NCBI RefSeq assembly: GCF_020177055.1
Contig: NZ_JAIQXT010000001.1
Coordinates: 124,001-188,000 of the forward strand
Length of the DNA: 64,000 nt
Direction of reading: 5' to 3'
From: Sphingomonas sp. R647
GTDB taxonomy: Bacteria; Pseudomonadota; Alphaproteobacteria; Sphingomonadales; Sphingomonadaceae
The position numbers and the translations under genes are program-made. The notes beneath the pieces were generated by a model. It was not told the origin of the DNA, searched no databases, and saw only the letters and a list, made by a program, of their open reading frames with translations. Below are positions 46,047-56,500 of this stretch, in pieces (positions within the stretch are counted from its first letter, which is position 1; the number at the start of each line of letters is the position of its first letter).

Positions 46047-47300
46047 TTATGAGAGGGCGCGTGCGGGTGACTGTGGCACGCGCTCCTCGCGGACCATGGT
46101 CCACAAGATGACGATCGCAATCGGATGGAGCAGCGCCATGACGAGGAAGATCTGATGCGCGCCGACGCTGCCGATGAGCTGGCCGACGAAATAGTTGAAT
46201 ACCACCGCGCCCGCCGCGCCGCAGCCGCCGGCGATGCCGAGCACGCTCGCGGCATTGGCGACCGGGAAGGATTCAGCAATGACGACGCTGATCGTGAACA
46301 GCCAGCTGAGTGCCGCGACAGCGACCAGACTGAACACCAGCAATGTCGTGAATGCACTGGGCAGATACGGTGTCAGCGCGCACAGCGGGGCGAGCAAGCC
46401 GACGACCGTCAGCATCCGCTTGCGGCTGAGCAATGGAGTGCCGCCGCGCCGGACCATCCGGTCGGACCATGCCGCCGTGGCGATCGCGCCGATATCGGCC
46501 GCAAGGAACGGGATCCAGCCCACCATGCCGACCTGTTGCAGCGTCAGGCCGGAATCCTCCTGCAGATAGCCGGGGAGCCAGAACAGGCAGAAATACCATA
46601 CGGGATCGCTGACGAAGCGGATGAGCAAGATGCCCCACAGGCTGCGCGTGCGCCACAGCTGTGGCCAGGTGAACTTGGCGCCGTCGCCGGTTTTCGCGGC
46701 TGACGCTTCCACATCGCGTCGGATCGACTCCGGCGGGTCGCGATAGACCAGCCACCAGGCGAGAGCGATCATCAGGCCGATCGCGCCGGCGATGAAGAAC
46801 ACGTTGCGCCAGCCAAAAGAGATGGCGACCCAGGCGATCAGCGGCGGCGCGATGATCGCGCCGATCGACCCGCCGGCAACGCACAGGCTGTTGGCGGTCG
46901 CACGCAGGCGTCCCGGGAACCAGATTGCGACGACCTTGAGCTGCGCGGGATAATTGGTGGGCTCGGCGGCTCCGAGCATCGCGCGTGAGAGGCCGAACAT
47001 CCCGATCGTGCGCGCCATGCCGCCGCCGATGCACGCGAGCGACCAGCCGATGATGCCGATGCCCATGACGTTGCGCGGCCCGAAACGATCGACCAGCCAG
47101 CCCCCGATCGGGTACATCACTGCATAGCTGATGGTGAACAGGTTGAGCAGCATCGCATAGCCGCTGTCATCGAGCTGATACTCGCTCTTCAGCACGGGCT
47201 TGAGGATCGCCACGATCTGGCGGTCGAGATAGTTGAAGACGAGCGCCACGAAAATGACGGCGACGATCAGCCAGCGGCGGCGTTCCGGAGTGAGGATCAT
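46047..47300 (-). CDS. MFS permease, hexuronate/anion-cation symporter type
   Basis: 417 residues from ATG 47300, which overlaps the aldolase stop by ATGA. Twelve membrane helices; helix 1 has FNYLDRQIVAILKP and the loop 2-3 motif DRFGPRNVMG, both typical of the ACS family that includes hexuronate transporters. It imports an organic acid or sugar acid by proton or sodium symport. It lies between the class II aldolase and the FAD oxidoreductase, so its solute is probably their substrate. Confidence 0.88.
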   Translation of the reverse strand: MILTPERRRWLIVAVIFVALVFNYLDRQIVAILKPVLKSEYQLDDSGYAMLLNLFTISYAVMYPIGGWLVDRFGPRNVMGIGIIGWSLACIGGGMARTIGMFGLSRAMLGAAEPTNYPAQLKVVAIWFPGRLRATANSLCVAGGSIGAIIAPPLIAWVAISFGWRNVFFIAGAIGLMIALAWWLVYRDPPESIRRDVEASAAKTGDGAKFTWPQLWRTRSLWGILLIRFVSDPVWYFCLFWLPGYLQEDSGLTLQQVGMVGWIPFLAADIGAIATAAWSDRMVRRGGTPLLSRKRMLTVVGLLAPLCALTPYLPSAFTTLLVFSLVAVAALSWLFTISVVIAESFPVANAASVLGIAGGCGAAGAVVFNYFVGQLIGSVGAHQIFLVMALLHPIAIVILWTMVREERVPQSPARALS

Positions 47301-48313
47301 AGCATGGTGCTCCGTGGGGCCGGCGTCGCCATTGCCTGGCGATAGCGTTCTGCGTCCCAGTCGATCAGCGCGTCGACGTCCGCCGCGCACAGCGGTGCGA
47401 TCGGCGCGCCCGGCGGGATGCGCGTGGCCACGTCGGCGAGGCAGCGCAGCATCGCTTCGCTCCCGCGCAACGCATCGTGCGCAAGCAGCACCGCGCTGCC
47501 ACGCACGATGATCCAGCGGATCGGTGAGCGGTGATTCCGGCACACATCTGCAAGCGCGGCGTCGATCTCGTCATGGGAATCGACCACCAGCGGTGCCCGA
47601 CCGAGAAAGACGACATGGTCTGGGTATAGCGGCCCACCGGTTACGACGGCGAGGCTGGTGGGGTCGACTGCCAGGCTGATCACGTGCGGATCGGACACTG
47701 CACGGAAACCGGCGATTGACGTTGCGGATGGCGTCCCCGGCGGCGCGACAGGGGGACGGGGGCCGATCGATAGCCGTGAGACGACTTCGCGCAACAGCGT
47801 GTCAGCCTGTCCCACATCGTCGGCGGCGACGATGAGGCCATGGTTGGCGAGGATGAAAATGTCAACCGAGGTTGCGGCGTGCGCGTGCTGCACCGCCGCT
47901 GCGAGTTTTGGGCCGGGCTTGCAATAGGGAACGAAGACCCAGGCAAGCCCCGACAGGCGTTGCGACAGAACCGCCTCGGCATCGCAGCGGACGGCATGGG
48001 CGATCGCGTCGACGCTGTGAACATGAACGACGACGCGGTGCGGCAGCGCTGCATGGACCAGAGTCTCGATCGAGGGGCGCAGGGCGGTCGCGTATCCGTC
48101 CTTAACCCGCGGCACGTCCCCGACCGGCAAGGCGACGGGAACGAGGATGTCTTGCCCAGCCGCGTCGGCGAGCCAGGTGCCCGACGCCTTGATCCACATG
48201 ACATCATCGAGCTTGATCGAAACGTTTCCACCAGCGCCCTGCACGAGGGTCGGGTCGCGTCCCCACTCCGCCGCGCTGGCGCGCAGAGCGGACAGATTGT
48301 CATCGACCATCAT
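47297..48313 (-). CDS. Class II aldolase/adducin-family sugar-phosphate aldolase
   Basis: 338 residues from ATG 48313 (ATG 48310 adjacent; GAGAGGA upstream). N-terminal aldolase domain with VQGAGGNVSIKLDD, catalytic Glu in RPSIETLVHAALP, zinc ligands in VVHVHSVDAIAH and a later His (ILANHGLIVA). The C-terminal extension (TGGPLYPDHVVFLG) resembles the aldolase half of bifunctional rhamnulose-1-phosphate aldolase/dehydrogenase proteins, but the dehydrogenase half is absent; a separate SDR is encoded at 52761. It should split a ketose phosphate to dihydroxyacetone phosphate and an aldehyde. First gene of the minus-strand operon. Confidence 0.85.
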   Translation of the reverse strand: MMVDDNLSALRASAAEWGRDPTLVQGAGGNVSIKLDDVMWIKASGTWLADAAGQDILVPVALPVGDVPRVKDGYATALRPSIETLVHAALPHRVVVHVHSVDAIAHAVRCDAEAVLSQRLSGLAWVFVPYCKPGPKLAAAVQHAHAATSVDIFILANHGLIVAADDVGQADTLLREVVSRLSIGPRPPVAPPGTPSATSIAGFRAVSDPHVISLAVDPTSLAVVTGGPLYPDHVVFLGRAPLVVDSHDEIDAALADVCRNHRSPIRWIIVRGSAVLLAHDALRGSEAMLRCLADVATRIPPGAPIAPLCAADVDALIDWDAERYRQAMATPAPRSTML

Positions 48314-48371
48314 CAATCCTCTCCCGCATCGACGTGTCACAGCGCCGGTTCTTCGACCGGGTCGCTTAGCT

Positions 48372-48446
48372 GCCACATATGACGTATTTGCGTCAACAGA
48401 TGATCGAATACAATCATTTTAAGATTGAATAACGTCATTATGTGGC
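48372..48446. promoter_or_regulatory. Paired operator-like inverted repeats in the divergent gap
   Basis: GCCACATATGACGT (48372-48385) is repeated in inverse orientation as ACGTCATTATGTGGC (48432-48446), with one extra base. The first copy overlaps a second symmetric site, TGACG-N6-CGTCA (48380-48395). The pair lies midway between the divergent aldolase operon and the DeoR-type regulator gene, in an A/T-rich stretch. The natural reading is two binding sites for that regulator, one for each promoter. Confidence 0.65.
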
Positions 48447-48480
48447 GTAGTTCGATCACAACAGGGGTGGGGAGGCGAAG

Positions 48481-49260
48481 TTGAGCGATTCGGATCGACA
48501 TCATCGGATCCTGGAGTTATTGCGGTCTTCGCCATTCGCTTCGGCGCGCGACCTTTCCGAAAATCTCCAGGTCTCCGTCGCCACGGTACGCCGCGACATC
48601 GACAAACTGGATGAGCAAGGTCTCGCCCGGAAGGTCTATGGCGGCATTTCCGCGATCGACGGTGCCACTGCACATGGCGTGTTTGCGCGCACCTATGCCG
48701 AGCGCAGCGCCGTCGATGTCACCGTCAAGGACGCGATTGCCGCTGAGGCTGCGACCATGGTGCAGGACGGCGATGCCGTGATCGTCCATGGCGGGTCGAC
48801 GTGCTTCCGGCTGGGCGAGCGCCTCGCCCGACGCAACATCCGGCTGTTCACGAATTCAATGCCGCTCGCCGCGGTGATCGGTGAAACCGGCACGTGCGCG
48901 CTGACCATAGCCGGCGGCGAGTTGCACCGCGAGCCGCTGATCCTGCATGGCGCGGGCAGTGCCGAGCCGTTCTTTGCCTCGAAATTCTTCCTGAGCGCGC
49001 AGGGCGCCGACGAGCGCGGGTTGCTCGAATCGCATCCGCTGCTGGTCGATGTCGCGGCGCGCTACGCAGCTTGCGCCGATCGTATCGTCGCGCTGGTCGC
49101 CAGTTCGAAATTCGTGGTGGGCGCGCGGCAGGTGTCGCTGCCGTGGAGCCGGATCGACACGATCATCGTCGATGATGGCCTGTCGTCCGAGCATCGCAAG
49201 ATGCTGGAGGATATGGGCGTCGAACTGCGGATCGTCGCCACGGGTTCGGGCGAGGCGTGA
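48481..49260 (+). CDS. DeoR-family transcriptional regulator
   Basis: 259 residues from TTG 48481. N-terminal winged helix-turn-helix (about 5-57, RILELLRSSPFASARDLSEN, VSVATVRRDIDKLDEQG) and a C-terminal DeoRC sugar-phosphate sensor domain of ISOCOT fold with VIVHGGSTCFRLGERLA, LFTNSMPLAAVI and ADRIVALVASSKFV. Such proteins are usually repressors released by a sugar phosphate of the pathway. It is divergent from the aldolase operon and heads the kinase operon, with paired inverted repeats in the gap. It overlaps the next gene by four bases or less. Confidence 0.92.
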   Translation: MSDSDRHHRILELLRSSPFASARDLSENLQVSVATVRRDIDKLDEQGLARKVYGGISAIDGATAHGVFARTYAERSAVDVTVKDAIAAEAATMVQDGDAVIVHGGSTCFRLGERLARRNIRLFTNSMPLAAVIGETGTCALTIAGGELHREPLILHGAGSAEPFFASKFFLSAQGADERGLLESHPLLVDVAARYAACADRIVALVASSKFVVGARQVSLPWSRIDTIIVDDGLSSEHRKMLEDMGVELRIVATGSGEA

Positions 49261-50630
49261 TGATCGCCGTTCTCGACTTCGGCAAGACCAACTCGAAGTT
49301 GCTCGTCTTTACGGCCGACGGTCAGATCAGCTTCAGTGCGCGCACGCGTCCAGTTTGGCGCGCTGTCGACGGCATATCCGTCCTCGACGCCGATGCGCTG
49401 GCGCAGTGGGCGAATGCGGCGCTGGTTACCGCCGATGCGGCACATCCCGGCCAGATCCAGGGGGTGATGGTCGCGGCCCATGGCTGCACATTCGCGCTGA
49501 CCGATGCCGACGGCCTGGTGCGTCCCATCCTGGACTATGAGCAGGAGCTGCCCGGTCCATTCGCCAGCGCGGTCCGGGCGGGCTTGCCGCCCTACGCCGA
49601 AACCTTTGCGCCGCCCCGGCCGCAGGGGTTCAACTACGGCCGGCATCTTTTGTGGCTCCAGCATCTCGAGCCGCAAGCGCTGGCCCGGACCACCGCGATC
49701 CTCGGCTATCCGCAATATTGGAGCTGGCGCCTCGGCGGCCGGCAGGTTGCAGAATACAGCTATATGGGGTGCCACTCGCATATCTGGGCGCCTGCCCAGC
49801 GCGATTACGCGTCGGTCGTGTCCGCGAATGGCTGGCGCGAGAAGATGCCCGATTTCGCCCCGGCGGGAAGCGTGATCGGGGAGCATCCGCTCGCCGGTCG
49901 ATCGATCGCGGTGCACAATGGCGTTCACGACAGCAATGCCGCGCTTCATGCCTATCGCAGCGTGTCGGATGCGCCGTTCACGCTGATTTCCAGCGGTACC
50001 TGGGTGGTCATCTTCAACCCGGACTGTCCGCTCGACGCACTTGACGCGCGGTGCGATCATTACTGCAACGTCGATGTGAACGGCGCTCCGGTGCCTACGA
50101 TCGGGTTCATGGGCGGGCGCGAGTTCGACGTGATTGCGGGCGAAACCGTCGTCGCGGTGGAGCGCGCGCGCATTCAGCGGGCGATCGACGCGCGCATCAT
50201 GGCCTTTCCGGCGTTTGCCGCCGCCGGCCCGTTTGGACACGTCCCGACGCCGGACCTGCCAGCCATGGCCGATGCCGCCGAGCGGGCTGCCGTTGCGATG
50301 CTCTACGTCGCGCTGATGACCGACTTCTGCCTGGATTCGATCCAGTCGCGCAACGATCTCGTGATCGATGGCGGGCTCGCCGCCGGGGGTGTGCTGGCGG
50401 AATTGCTGGCGCAACTGCGGCCCGGGCAGATGGTGAAGCAAGCCAAGCTGAGCGAGGGCACTGCAGCGGGCGCTGCAGCATTGGCCTTCGCCGCGCATGG
50501 GACCAGCATGGCGCTTGCGCGCCCGCAGCCGGTCGCGCCGGCCGCGTTCGTCGGTCTTGATGACTATCGGCGCCAGTGGCGCGCCGGTCTGCCGTCGATC
50601 GATGGTGAACTGGCCGAGTGCGCTGCATGA
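49260..50630 (+). CDS. FGGY-family carbohydrate kinase (rhamnulokinase-like)
   Basis: 456 residues from ATG 49260; GTG 49257 is also possible. The N-terminal phosphate-binding segment is VLDFGKTNSKLLVF, with GVMVAAHGCTFAL and a C-terminal VIDGGLAAGGVLAELLAQL. These belong to the FGGY group that includes RhaK-type rhamnulokinases. It phosphorylates a ketose with ATP. It is in an operon with the DeoR regulator, a second FGGY kinase, a HAD phosphatase and an SDR, all joined by overlaps. The exact sugar is unknown. Confidence 0.87.
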   Translation: MIAVLDFGKTNSKLLVFTADGQISFSARTRPVWRAVDGISVLDADALAQWANAALVTADAAHPGQIQGVMVAAHGCTFALTDADGLVRPILDYEQELPGPFASAVRAGLPPYAETFAPPRPQGFNYGRHLLWLQHLEPQALARTTAILGYPQYWSWRLGGRQVAEYSYMGCHSHIWAPAQRDYASVVSANGWREKMPDFAPAGSVIGEHPLAGRSIAVHNGVHDSNAALHAYRSVSDAPFTLISSGTWVVIFNPDCPLDALDARCDHYCNVDVNGAPVPTIGFMGGREFDVIAGETVVAVERARIQRAIDARIMAFPAFAAAGPFGHVPTPDLPAMADAAERAAVAMLYVALMTDFCLDSIQSRNDLVIDGGLAAGGVLAELLAQLRPGQMVKQAKLSEGTAAGAAALAFAAHGTSMALARPQPVAPAAFVGLDDYRRQWRAGLPSIDGELAECAA

Positions 50631-51904
50631 GCAGGGCAGTGGTTCTGGGGATCGACGTCGGAACGTCGGGCATCCGTTGCGTGGCGATGGACGCCGCCGG
50701 GGAGCCGATCGCGGCGGCCTCGCACAGGTTCGTCGACCGGCAGATCAACTCGCGCGATCCGCTGGGCTGGGCGGTGCTGGTCGACCGGACGCTGGCGGAC
50801 GTGCTGTTGCAGATCGACCGTGACGCCGTGCAGGGCATCGCGATCGACGGGACCTCCGGTTCGTTGCTGGCGATCGATGCGCAGGGCAGGCCGCTGGCAC
50901 CGCCGCTGATGTACAATGATGCCGTGGCTGACGCGGCCATCGTCCGGCGGATCGCAGCGATCGCGCCGGCCGCCAGCGCCGCGCACGGCCCCACATCCGG
51001 GCTGGCCAAGGCGATCGTCCTTCAGGCGACATCGGGCGTTGTCCGCCTGTTGCATCAGGCCGACTGGCTGGCCGCGCGCCTGACCGGCGAATGGGATGTG
51101 GGCGACGAGAACAACGCGCTGAAGACCGGATATGATTGTGTGACCGGGTGTTGGGGCGCGTGGATAGGCGAATCCGGATTGCGCGAAAACTTGCTGCCGC
51201 GCATCGTCCCTGCCGGCACGCCGATCGCACCCATCCTGCCCGTGCTGGCGGACCGGTTCGGGTTGAGCAGGCAGGTGACCATCGTCGCCGGCACGACCGA
51301 TGGCTGCGCCTCGTTTCTCGCGACCGGCGCGCGTGAGATCGGCGACGGCGTGACTGCGCTTGGATCCTCGCTCACGCTCAAGGTGCTTGCGGATCGACCG
51401 ATCTGCTCGCCAGAACATGGCATCTACAGCCACCGTATTGCCGGTGGCTGGCTCGCAGGCGGCGCATCCAATACCGGCGGCCGGGTTCTCGCCGCCTATT
51501 TTGATCGCGATCGGCTCGCCGAATTGTCCGAACATATCGATCCCGACCGCGAAGCGCGGTTTGACTATTATCCGCTCCTGGCTGTGGGCGAGCGGTTTCC
51601 GTTCGCCGATCCTGGCCTGTCGCCGCGCCTGTCGCCGCGTCCGGTAAACGAGACCGATTTCCTGCACGAACTGCTCGCAGGGATCGCGGCAATCGAGGCG
51701 GAGGGTTATTCGCGCCTGACGCAACTTGGCGCGCCAATGCTGCGCTCGGTTCGCAGTGTGGGCGGAGGCGCTGCCAACCCGAACTGGACGCTGATGCGCC
51801 AGCGGCTGCTCGGCGCGCCCTTCCTTCCCGCGCGATCGGTCGAGGCGGCAAGTGGCGTCGCGCGGCTCGCATTGCAGGGCATCGGCTTGGGGGTCCCGGC
51901 ATGA
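50627..51904 (+). CDS. FGGY-family carbohydrate kinase (xylulokinase/ribulokinase-like)
   Basis: 425 residues from ATG 50627, overlapping the previous stop (ATGA). The N-terminal motif is GIDVGTSGIRCVAMD, followed by GIAIDGTSGSLLAID, VAGTTDGCASFLATGA and a C-terminal SVGGGAANPNW. These match the D-ribulose/D-xylulose kinase-like branch of FGGY kinases. Having two FGGY kinases in tandem suggests two ketoses, or two phosphorylation steps, in one pathway. Sequence alone does not fix the substrate. Confidence 0.87.
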   Translation: MSRAVVLGIDVGTSGIRCVAMDAAGEPIAAASHRFVDRQINSRDPLGWAVLVDRTLADVLLQIDRDAVQGIAIDGTSGSLLAIDAQGRPLAPPLMYNDAVADAAIVRRIAAIAPAASAAHGPTSGLAKAIVLQATSGVVRLLHQADWLAARLTGEWDVGDENNALKTGYDCVTGCWGAWIGESGLRENLLPRIVPAGTPIAPILPVLADRFGLSRQVTIVAGTTDGCASFLATGAREIGDGVTALGSSLTLKVLADRPICSPEHGIYSHRIAGGWLAGGASNTGGRVLAAYFDRDRLAELSEHIDPDREARFDYYPLLAVGERFPFADPGLSPRLSPRPVNETDFLHELLAGIAAIEAEGYSRLTQLGAPMLRSVRSVGGGAANPNWTLMRQRLLGAPFLPARSVEAASGVARLALQGIGLGVPA

Positions 51905-52740
51905 CCGCGCCGTGTACCCTGAAGCCGGTCGCGGGCCTGGCCAGCCTTGTCGATCGCTACGACGCAGTCTTTATCGACCAGTTCGGCGTGTTGCACGACG
52001 GCTCCGCGCCCTATCACGGCGCGGTCGACACCCTCGCTGCGCTGGCCGATTGCGGAAAGCGGGTCGTGCTGCTGTCCAATTCGGGCAAACGATCGGCGAG
52101 CAATGTCGCGCGGCTCGACCGCCTCGGTATCCCCGCCAGCCTGTATTCGGGGATCGTGACGTCAGGCGAGGTCGGCTGGTCGATCCTGCGTGACCTGGAC
52201 CCCGGCCAACGCTGCCTGCTCATCGCGCGCGATGGCGACCGGATGGCGATCGATGGCCTGCCGATCACGCTGGTGGACGACGCCGCCGAGTGCGACATCG
52301 TCCTGATCGCGGGGAGCGAGGGCGATCGCATGACGATCGATGCGTATCGCGCGCTGCTCGCGCCCGCCGCACGGCGCGGGGTGCCGGCCTATTGCACCAA
52401 TCCCGATAACCAGATGCTGACGCCAAACGGGCTGCGCTTCGGCGCGGGAGCGATTGCGTCGAGCTATGTCGAATTGGGGGGAGCGGTGACCTGGATCGGC
52501 AAGCCCTATCCGGCCATCTACGCCGCGGCGCGCGCGCTGGTCCCCGACATCCCCGCCGACCGCATCCTGTGCATCGGCGACAGCATCGAACACGATATCG
52601 GCGGCGCGGCGCAGGCGGGCATCGCCAGCTGTCTCGTGCGCACCGGCATCATCGCCGACGCCACTGACGCCGAACTCGAAACGCAGTTCGCGCAGGCCGA
52701 CGCCAGACCTGACTTCATCCTATCCCAATTGCGGTGGTGA
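51901..52740 (+). CDS. HAD-superfamily IIA phosphatase (TIGR01459-like)
   Basis: 279 residues from ATG 51901 (ATGA overlap). Motif I reads FIDQFGVLHDG: the nucleophile Asp is present, and the position of the second Asp holds Phe, as is usual in the TIGR01459 group, where Trp or Phe is found. Motif II LLSNSGKR and the last motifs IGKPYPAIY and CIGDSIEHDIGGAAQAG complete a class IIA HAD hydrolase. It may remove phosphate from a dead-end sugar phosphate of this pathway. Confidence 0.87.
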   Translation: MTAPCTLKPVAGLASLVDRYDAVFIDQFGVLHDGSAPYHGAVDTLAALADCGKRVVLLSNSGKRSASNVARLDRLGIPASLYSGIVTSGEVGWSILRDLDPGQRCLLIARDGDRMAIDGLPITLVDDAAECDIVLIAGSEGDRMTIDAYRALLAPAARRGVPAYCTNPDNQMLTPNGLRFGAGAIASSYVELGGAVTWIGKPYPAIYAAARALVPDIPADRILCIGDSIEHDIGGAAQAGIASCLVRTGIIADATDAELETQFAQADARPDFILSQLRW

Positions 52741-52760
52741 CCATGCCCCAGGAGACGAAC

Positions 52761-53492
52761 ATGCAGACCCAGTCGCTCGACGGCAAGATCGCCGCAATCA
52801 CCGGAGGCGCATCCGGCATCGGGCTGGAAACCGCACGTGCGCTGATTGCGGCGGGGGCGGTCGTCCATTTGCTGGACCGCGACCAGGCCGCGCTGGATGC
52901 AGCGGTGGCCGAGCTCGGATCGCAGTGCCGGTCGGTGGTGGTCGACCTGTTCGACTATCCCGCCGTTCAGCAGGCGATCGACGCGATCGTCGCTGCGCAC
53001 GGCCGGATCGACATCCTCCACGCCAACGCCGGCAGCTATGTCGGCGGCAAGGTGTGGGAAGGCGACGCAAGCCGCTGGGATGCGATGTTGAACCTCAACA
53101 TCAACGCGACCTTTCAGTCGGTCCGCGCGGTGCTACCCGCGATGATGAACCAGGGCAGCGGCGATGTCATCGTCACCAGCTCGATCGCAGGCGCCATCCC
53201 GATCGTGGCTGAGCCGATCTACACCGCCTCGAAACACGCCGTGCAGGCGTTCGTCCACACCGTGCGCCGTCAGGTCGCTCCGCATGGCGTGCGTGTCGCG
53301 GCGGTGCTGCCCGGTCCGGTTCACACGCCCTTGCTCAAGGATTGGGATCCCCAGCGGTTGAAGGACGAAATCGCTTCGGGCGCGCTGATGGAGCCAGCCG
53401 ACGTGGCCGACGCCATCCTGTTCATGGTGACCCGGCGCACCGGCGTGATCGTTCGTGATCTCGTCATCCTGCCGCACGCATTCGACGTGTGA
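52761..53492 (+). CDS. Short-chain dehydrogenase/reductase, ribitol-dehydrogenase-like
   Basis: 243 residues from ATG 52761, chosen because GGAG lies seven bases upstream; ATG 52743 is less well placed. Cofactor motif TGGASGIGLETA with Asp at the end of strand 2 (LLDRD), suggesting NAD preference; ANAG at about 90; Ser in TSSIAGAIP and YTASK. The sequence style resembles ribitol 2-dehydrogenase. It probably oxidises a polyol or sugar intermediate to the ketose that the FGGY kinases then phosphorylate (inference). Last gene of the DeoR-kinase operon. Confidence 0.87.
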   Translation: MQTQSLDGKIAAITGGASGIGLETARALIAAGAVVHLLDRDQAALDAAVAELGSQCRSVVVDLFDYPAVQQAIDAIVAAHGRIDILHANAGSYVGGKVWEGDASRWDAMLNLNINATFQSVRAVLPAMMNQGSGDVIVTSSIAGAIPIVAEPIYTASKHAVQAFVHTVRRQVAPHGVRVAAVLPGPVHTPLLKDWDPQRLKDEIASGALMEPADVADAILFMVTRRTGVIVRDLVILPHAFDV

Positions 53493-53560
53493 CGCCGCAG
53501 CGTCGCGCTCTCTGATCCAACAACAGCCTCAATCATCCTACGCCTTTCAAAGGGGGAAGC

Positions 53561-56500
53561 ATGAAGTTCCGATATCTGAGCGGTAGCGCTGCTGCCGCCG
53601 TCGCAGTGCTGCTCGCGCCCGCCGCGATCGCGCAGTCCCAGTCGCCCGCCAGCTCGGGCAATGCTCAAGCGCCTGACGCAGGTCCGCAACCGGCGTCCCC
53701 GGGCGCGACGAGCACCGCTGGTGAGGGGACGTTGTCGGGCCAGATCCAGAATACCGCTACCGGCGAGTATCTGCGCAATGCGATCATCGAAATCGTCGAT
53801 GCCGCGGGCAAGCGCCGTACCGCAACGTCGGGAGACGCTGGCCGCTACGAGGTCCGGGATCTTCCCGCTGGTGACACGATGGTGCGCGTCGTCTTCACCG
53901 GCTATGCGACCTTGGTCCAGACCGTGCGGATCGCCGCGGGCAGCGCAACGGAGCTCAACGTCGACATGCAGCCGACCGGGCCGCAGAGTGCCGACGGCGA
54001 CGAGATCGTTGTGGTTGGCAGCGTGCGCGAGGGCGATGCACGCGCAATCATGAACCAGCGCCAGTCGATGGATATCAAGAACGTCCTGTCGGCCGAAAGC
54101 TATGGCGATATCGATGACGGGAATCCGGCCGAGTTCCTCAAGTTCATGCCAGGCGTGGACACCGACGGGTCGAACGGCACGGCGGTCAACGCGTTCCTGC
54201 GCGGCATGCCGGCCGATTATACGCAGGTGACGCTCAACGGGGCTGGGCTGGCCACCGCTGACGCGAATACCGGCGCCGGCTCGGCGCGCGTCTTCAGCTT
54301 TGAGTCGATGTCGCTGGCCGGGATCGATTCGATCGAGATCTCCAAGACGACGAGCGCCGACGTTGATGCGAACGCGCCGGCCGGTACGATCAACATCCGC
54401 ACCAAACGGGCGTTCGACCGGCGCAAGCGACTGTTGCAGGTGCGGCTGAGCGGCGCGACGCATGCCGATCTGTTCGACAGCCGCACGCGGACCGGCCCGG
54501 ACGAGGGCGGCTTTGGCGGTGCCCGCTTCCTGCCCAACGCCGATATCCTCTATTCGGAAAGCCTGTTCGGCAAGCGGCTCGGCGTGCTCGCGAGCCTTGG
54601 CTATACCGACACCTATATCGAGCGTGAGGAAATCACCGCCAGCCGCAACTATGTGCCGACGGCGCGCAGTTCTGACCCGCTGGCAATCACGTCGCTTGCC
54701 CTGCAGACCCAGGCGCGCGAGACCTCGCGCCTCGCAGCGACGCTGAACCTCGATTTCCGCGCGACCGATCGGCTGATCCTGTCGCTCGCGACCAACCTCA
54801 ACCGCGGCACCATCTACCAGCAGGAACTGACTCCGACGCTGACCACCGGCGCGCGAACCGCTGGCGTGACCGGCGATGCCGCGCTCGATTTTACCACGAA
54901 CCAGTCAGCAAGCACCCGCACGCTCGCGGTTGCAGGTGCGGTCCAGTACAAGATCAACAAGACCTTCGCCATCACGCCCGGCTTCGAGTGGGAGCATGAG
55001 GGGCTGCGCATCGACGGCTTTGCATCCTATTCGCGCGCGACCAGCCGCTACGACAGCCCGGCCAAGGGGCAGGTCACGTCGCTGACCAGCGCAATCGGCT
55101 CGACGGGCAATTTCTCGGCCAGTCGCGGCAACATTCTGGACGCAGACTGGACGATCGCGCAGCTCAGCGGTCCCGACTGGGGCGATGCCGCGTCCTTCAC
55201 GCTGACCGGCCGGCCGACGCTGCGGACAACCAATGGTGCAACGTCCGAAGTCTCGCTCAAGTCCGGCGCGATGAACATCACCTACGACACCGAAGTCGCC
55301 GGTATCCCGGTGGTGTTCAAGACCGGCTTCAAGGTCCAGGACGCCGAATATGCGTTCGACAACCGCTCGGCGGCGAACCAGTATACCTATGTCGGCGCGA
55401 TGACGAACGCGGAGTTCCTGTCGGCGATCCGCAGCAACAACCAGCTGTCCTTCTCTGACGCCGGTGCCAGCGTCCGGTCGCTGTCGGGCAGCACCGACAT
55501 CTATCTGCCCAGCATGGGCCGGGTGTATGACCTGTTCTCGCAAAATCCGCAGGACTGGCAGCGCAGCTTTACCGCCGCCAACTGGTACAGCGCCAATGTG
55601 GAAAACAACGCACGCTACCGGGAGACAACGGCGGCGGTATACGGCATGGCTACGGCGACGCCGTTCGAGCAGCTTCGCCTGCGCGCCGGGCTACGCTGGG
55701 AGCAGACCCGCACCCGGTCCCGCGCGTTCGATCCGCTCTCGGCGGCGGCAGTGCAGGCTGCCGGCTACGCGGTTTCCGCCAGCACGGGTCGCGCGACGAC
55801 GATCGAAGGGCTCGAATACCAGTATCTCACCAACCCGCGCGTGGATCGAAAGGGGCGGTATGACTTCTTCTTTCCGAGCGCGTCGGCGAAATACCTGTTC
55901 GGCCGCAGCACCGAGCTGCAGCTCGGCTACAGCCGAACCATTTTGCGGCCGCCGGTCAGGGCACTTTCTGGTGCATGGACGATCGATGAAGTCGATAACA
56001 TCATCACCGCGCCCAATCCCAGTCTTGAGCCGGCGATCTCGGACAATTTCTCGGCGCGCCTTGCCCGCTATTTCGAGCCCGTGGGCATCGTCGCGATCAA
56101 TTTCTACCAGAACAAGGTGAAGGGCCTGTTCCAGGAACAGGAGCTGACCGCCGAGGAGTTCGGCTACACCGGCACCGAATATGCGAACTACACCTTCGTA
56201 ACGACGACGACGGTGAGCGGGGATGCGGTGAACATCCGCGGCATCGAGTTCGAGTTCAACCATGCGCTCACCTACCTCCCGTCACCGCTCGATGGCTTGT
56301 CGATCCGCGGTTCCTACATGTACAACCATCCCGAGGTGCCGATCGTGCGGGTCGCCGACCAGGTCGCGTCCTTCTCGCTGACCTACAGCAAGGGACCGCT
56401 CAAGCTCTTCCTCAACAGCGTGTGGACCGGCGACAAATATCGCAGCACCACGCCGACCTGGTTCGAAGAACGGATCGATATGAACCTGTCGGGCAGCTAC

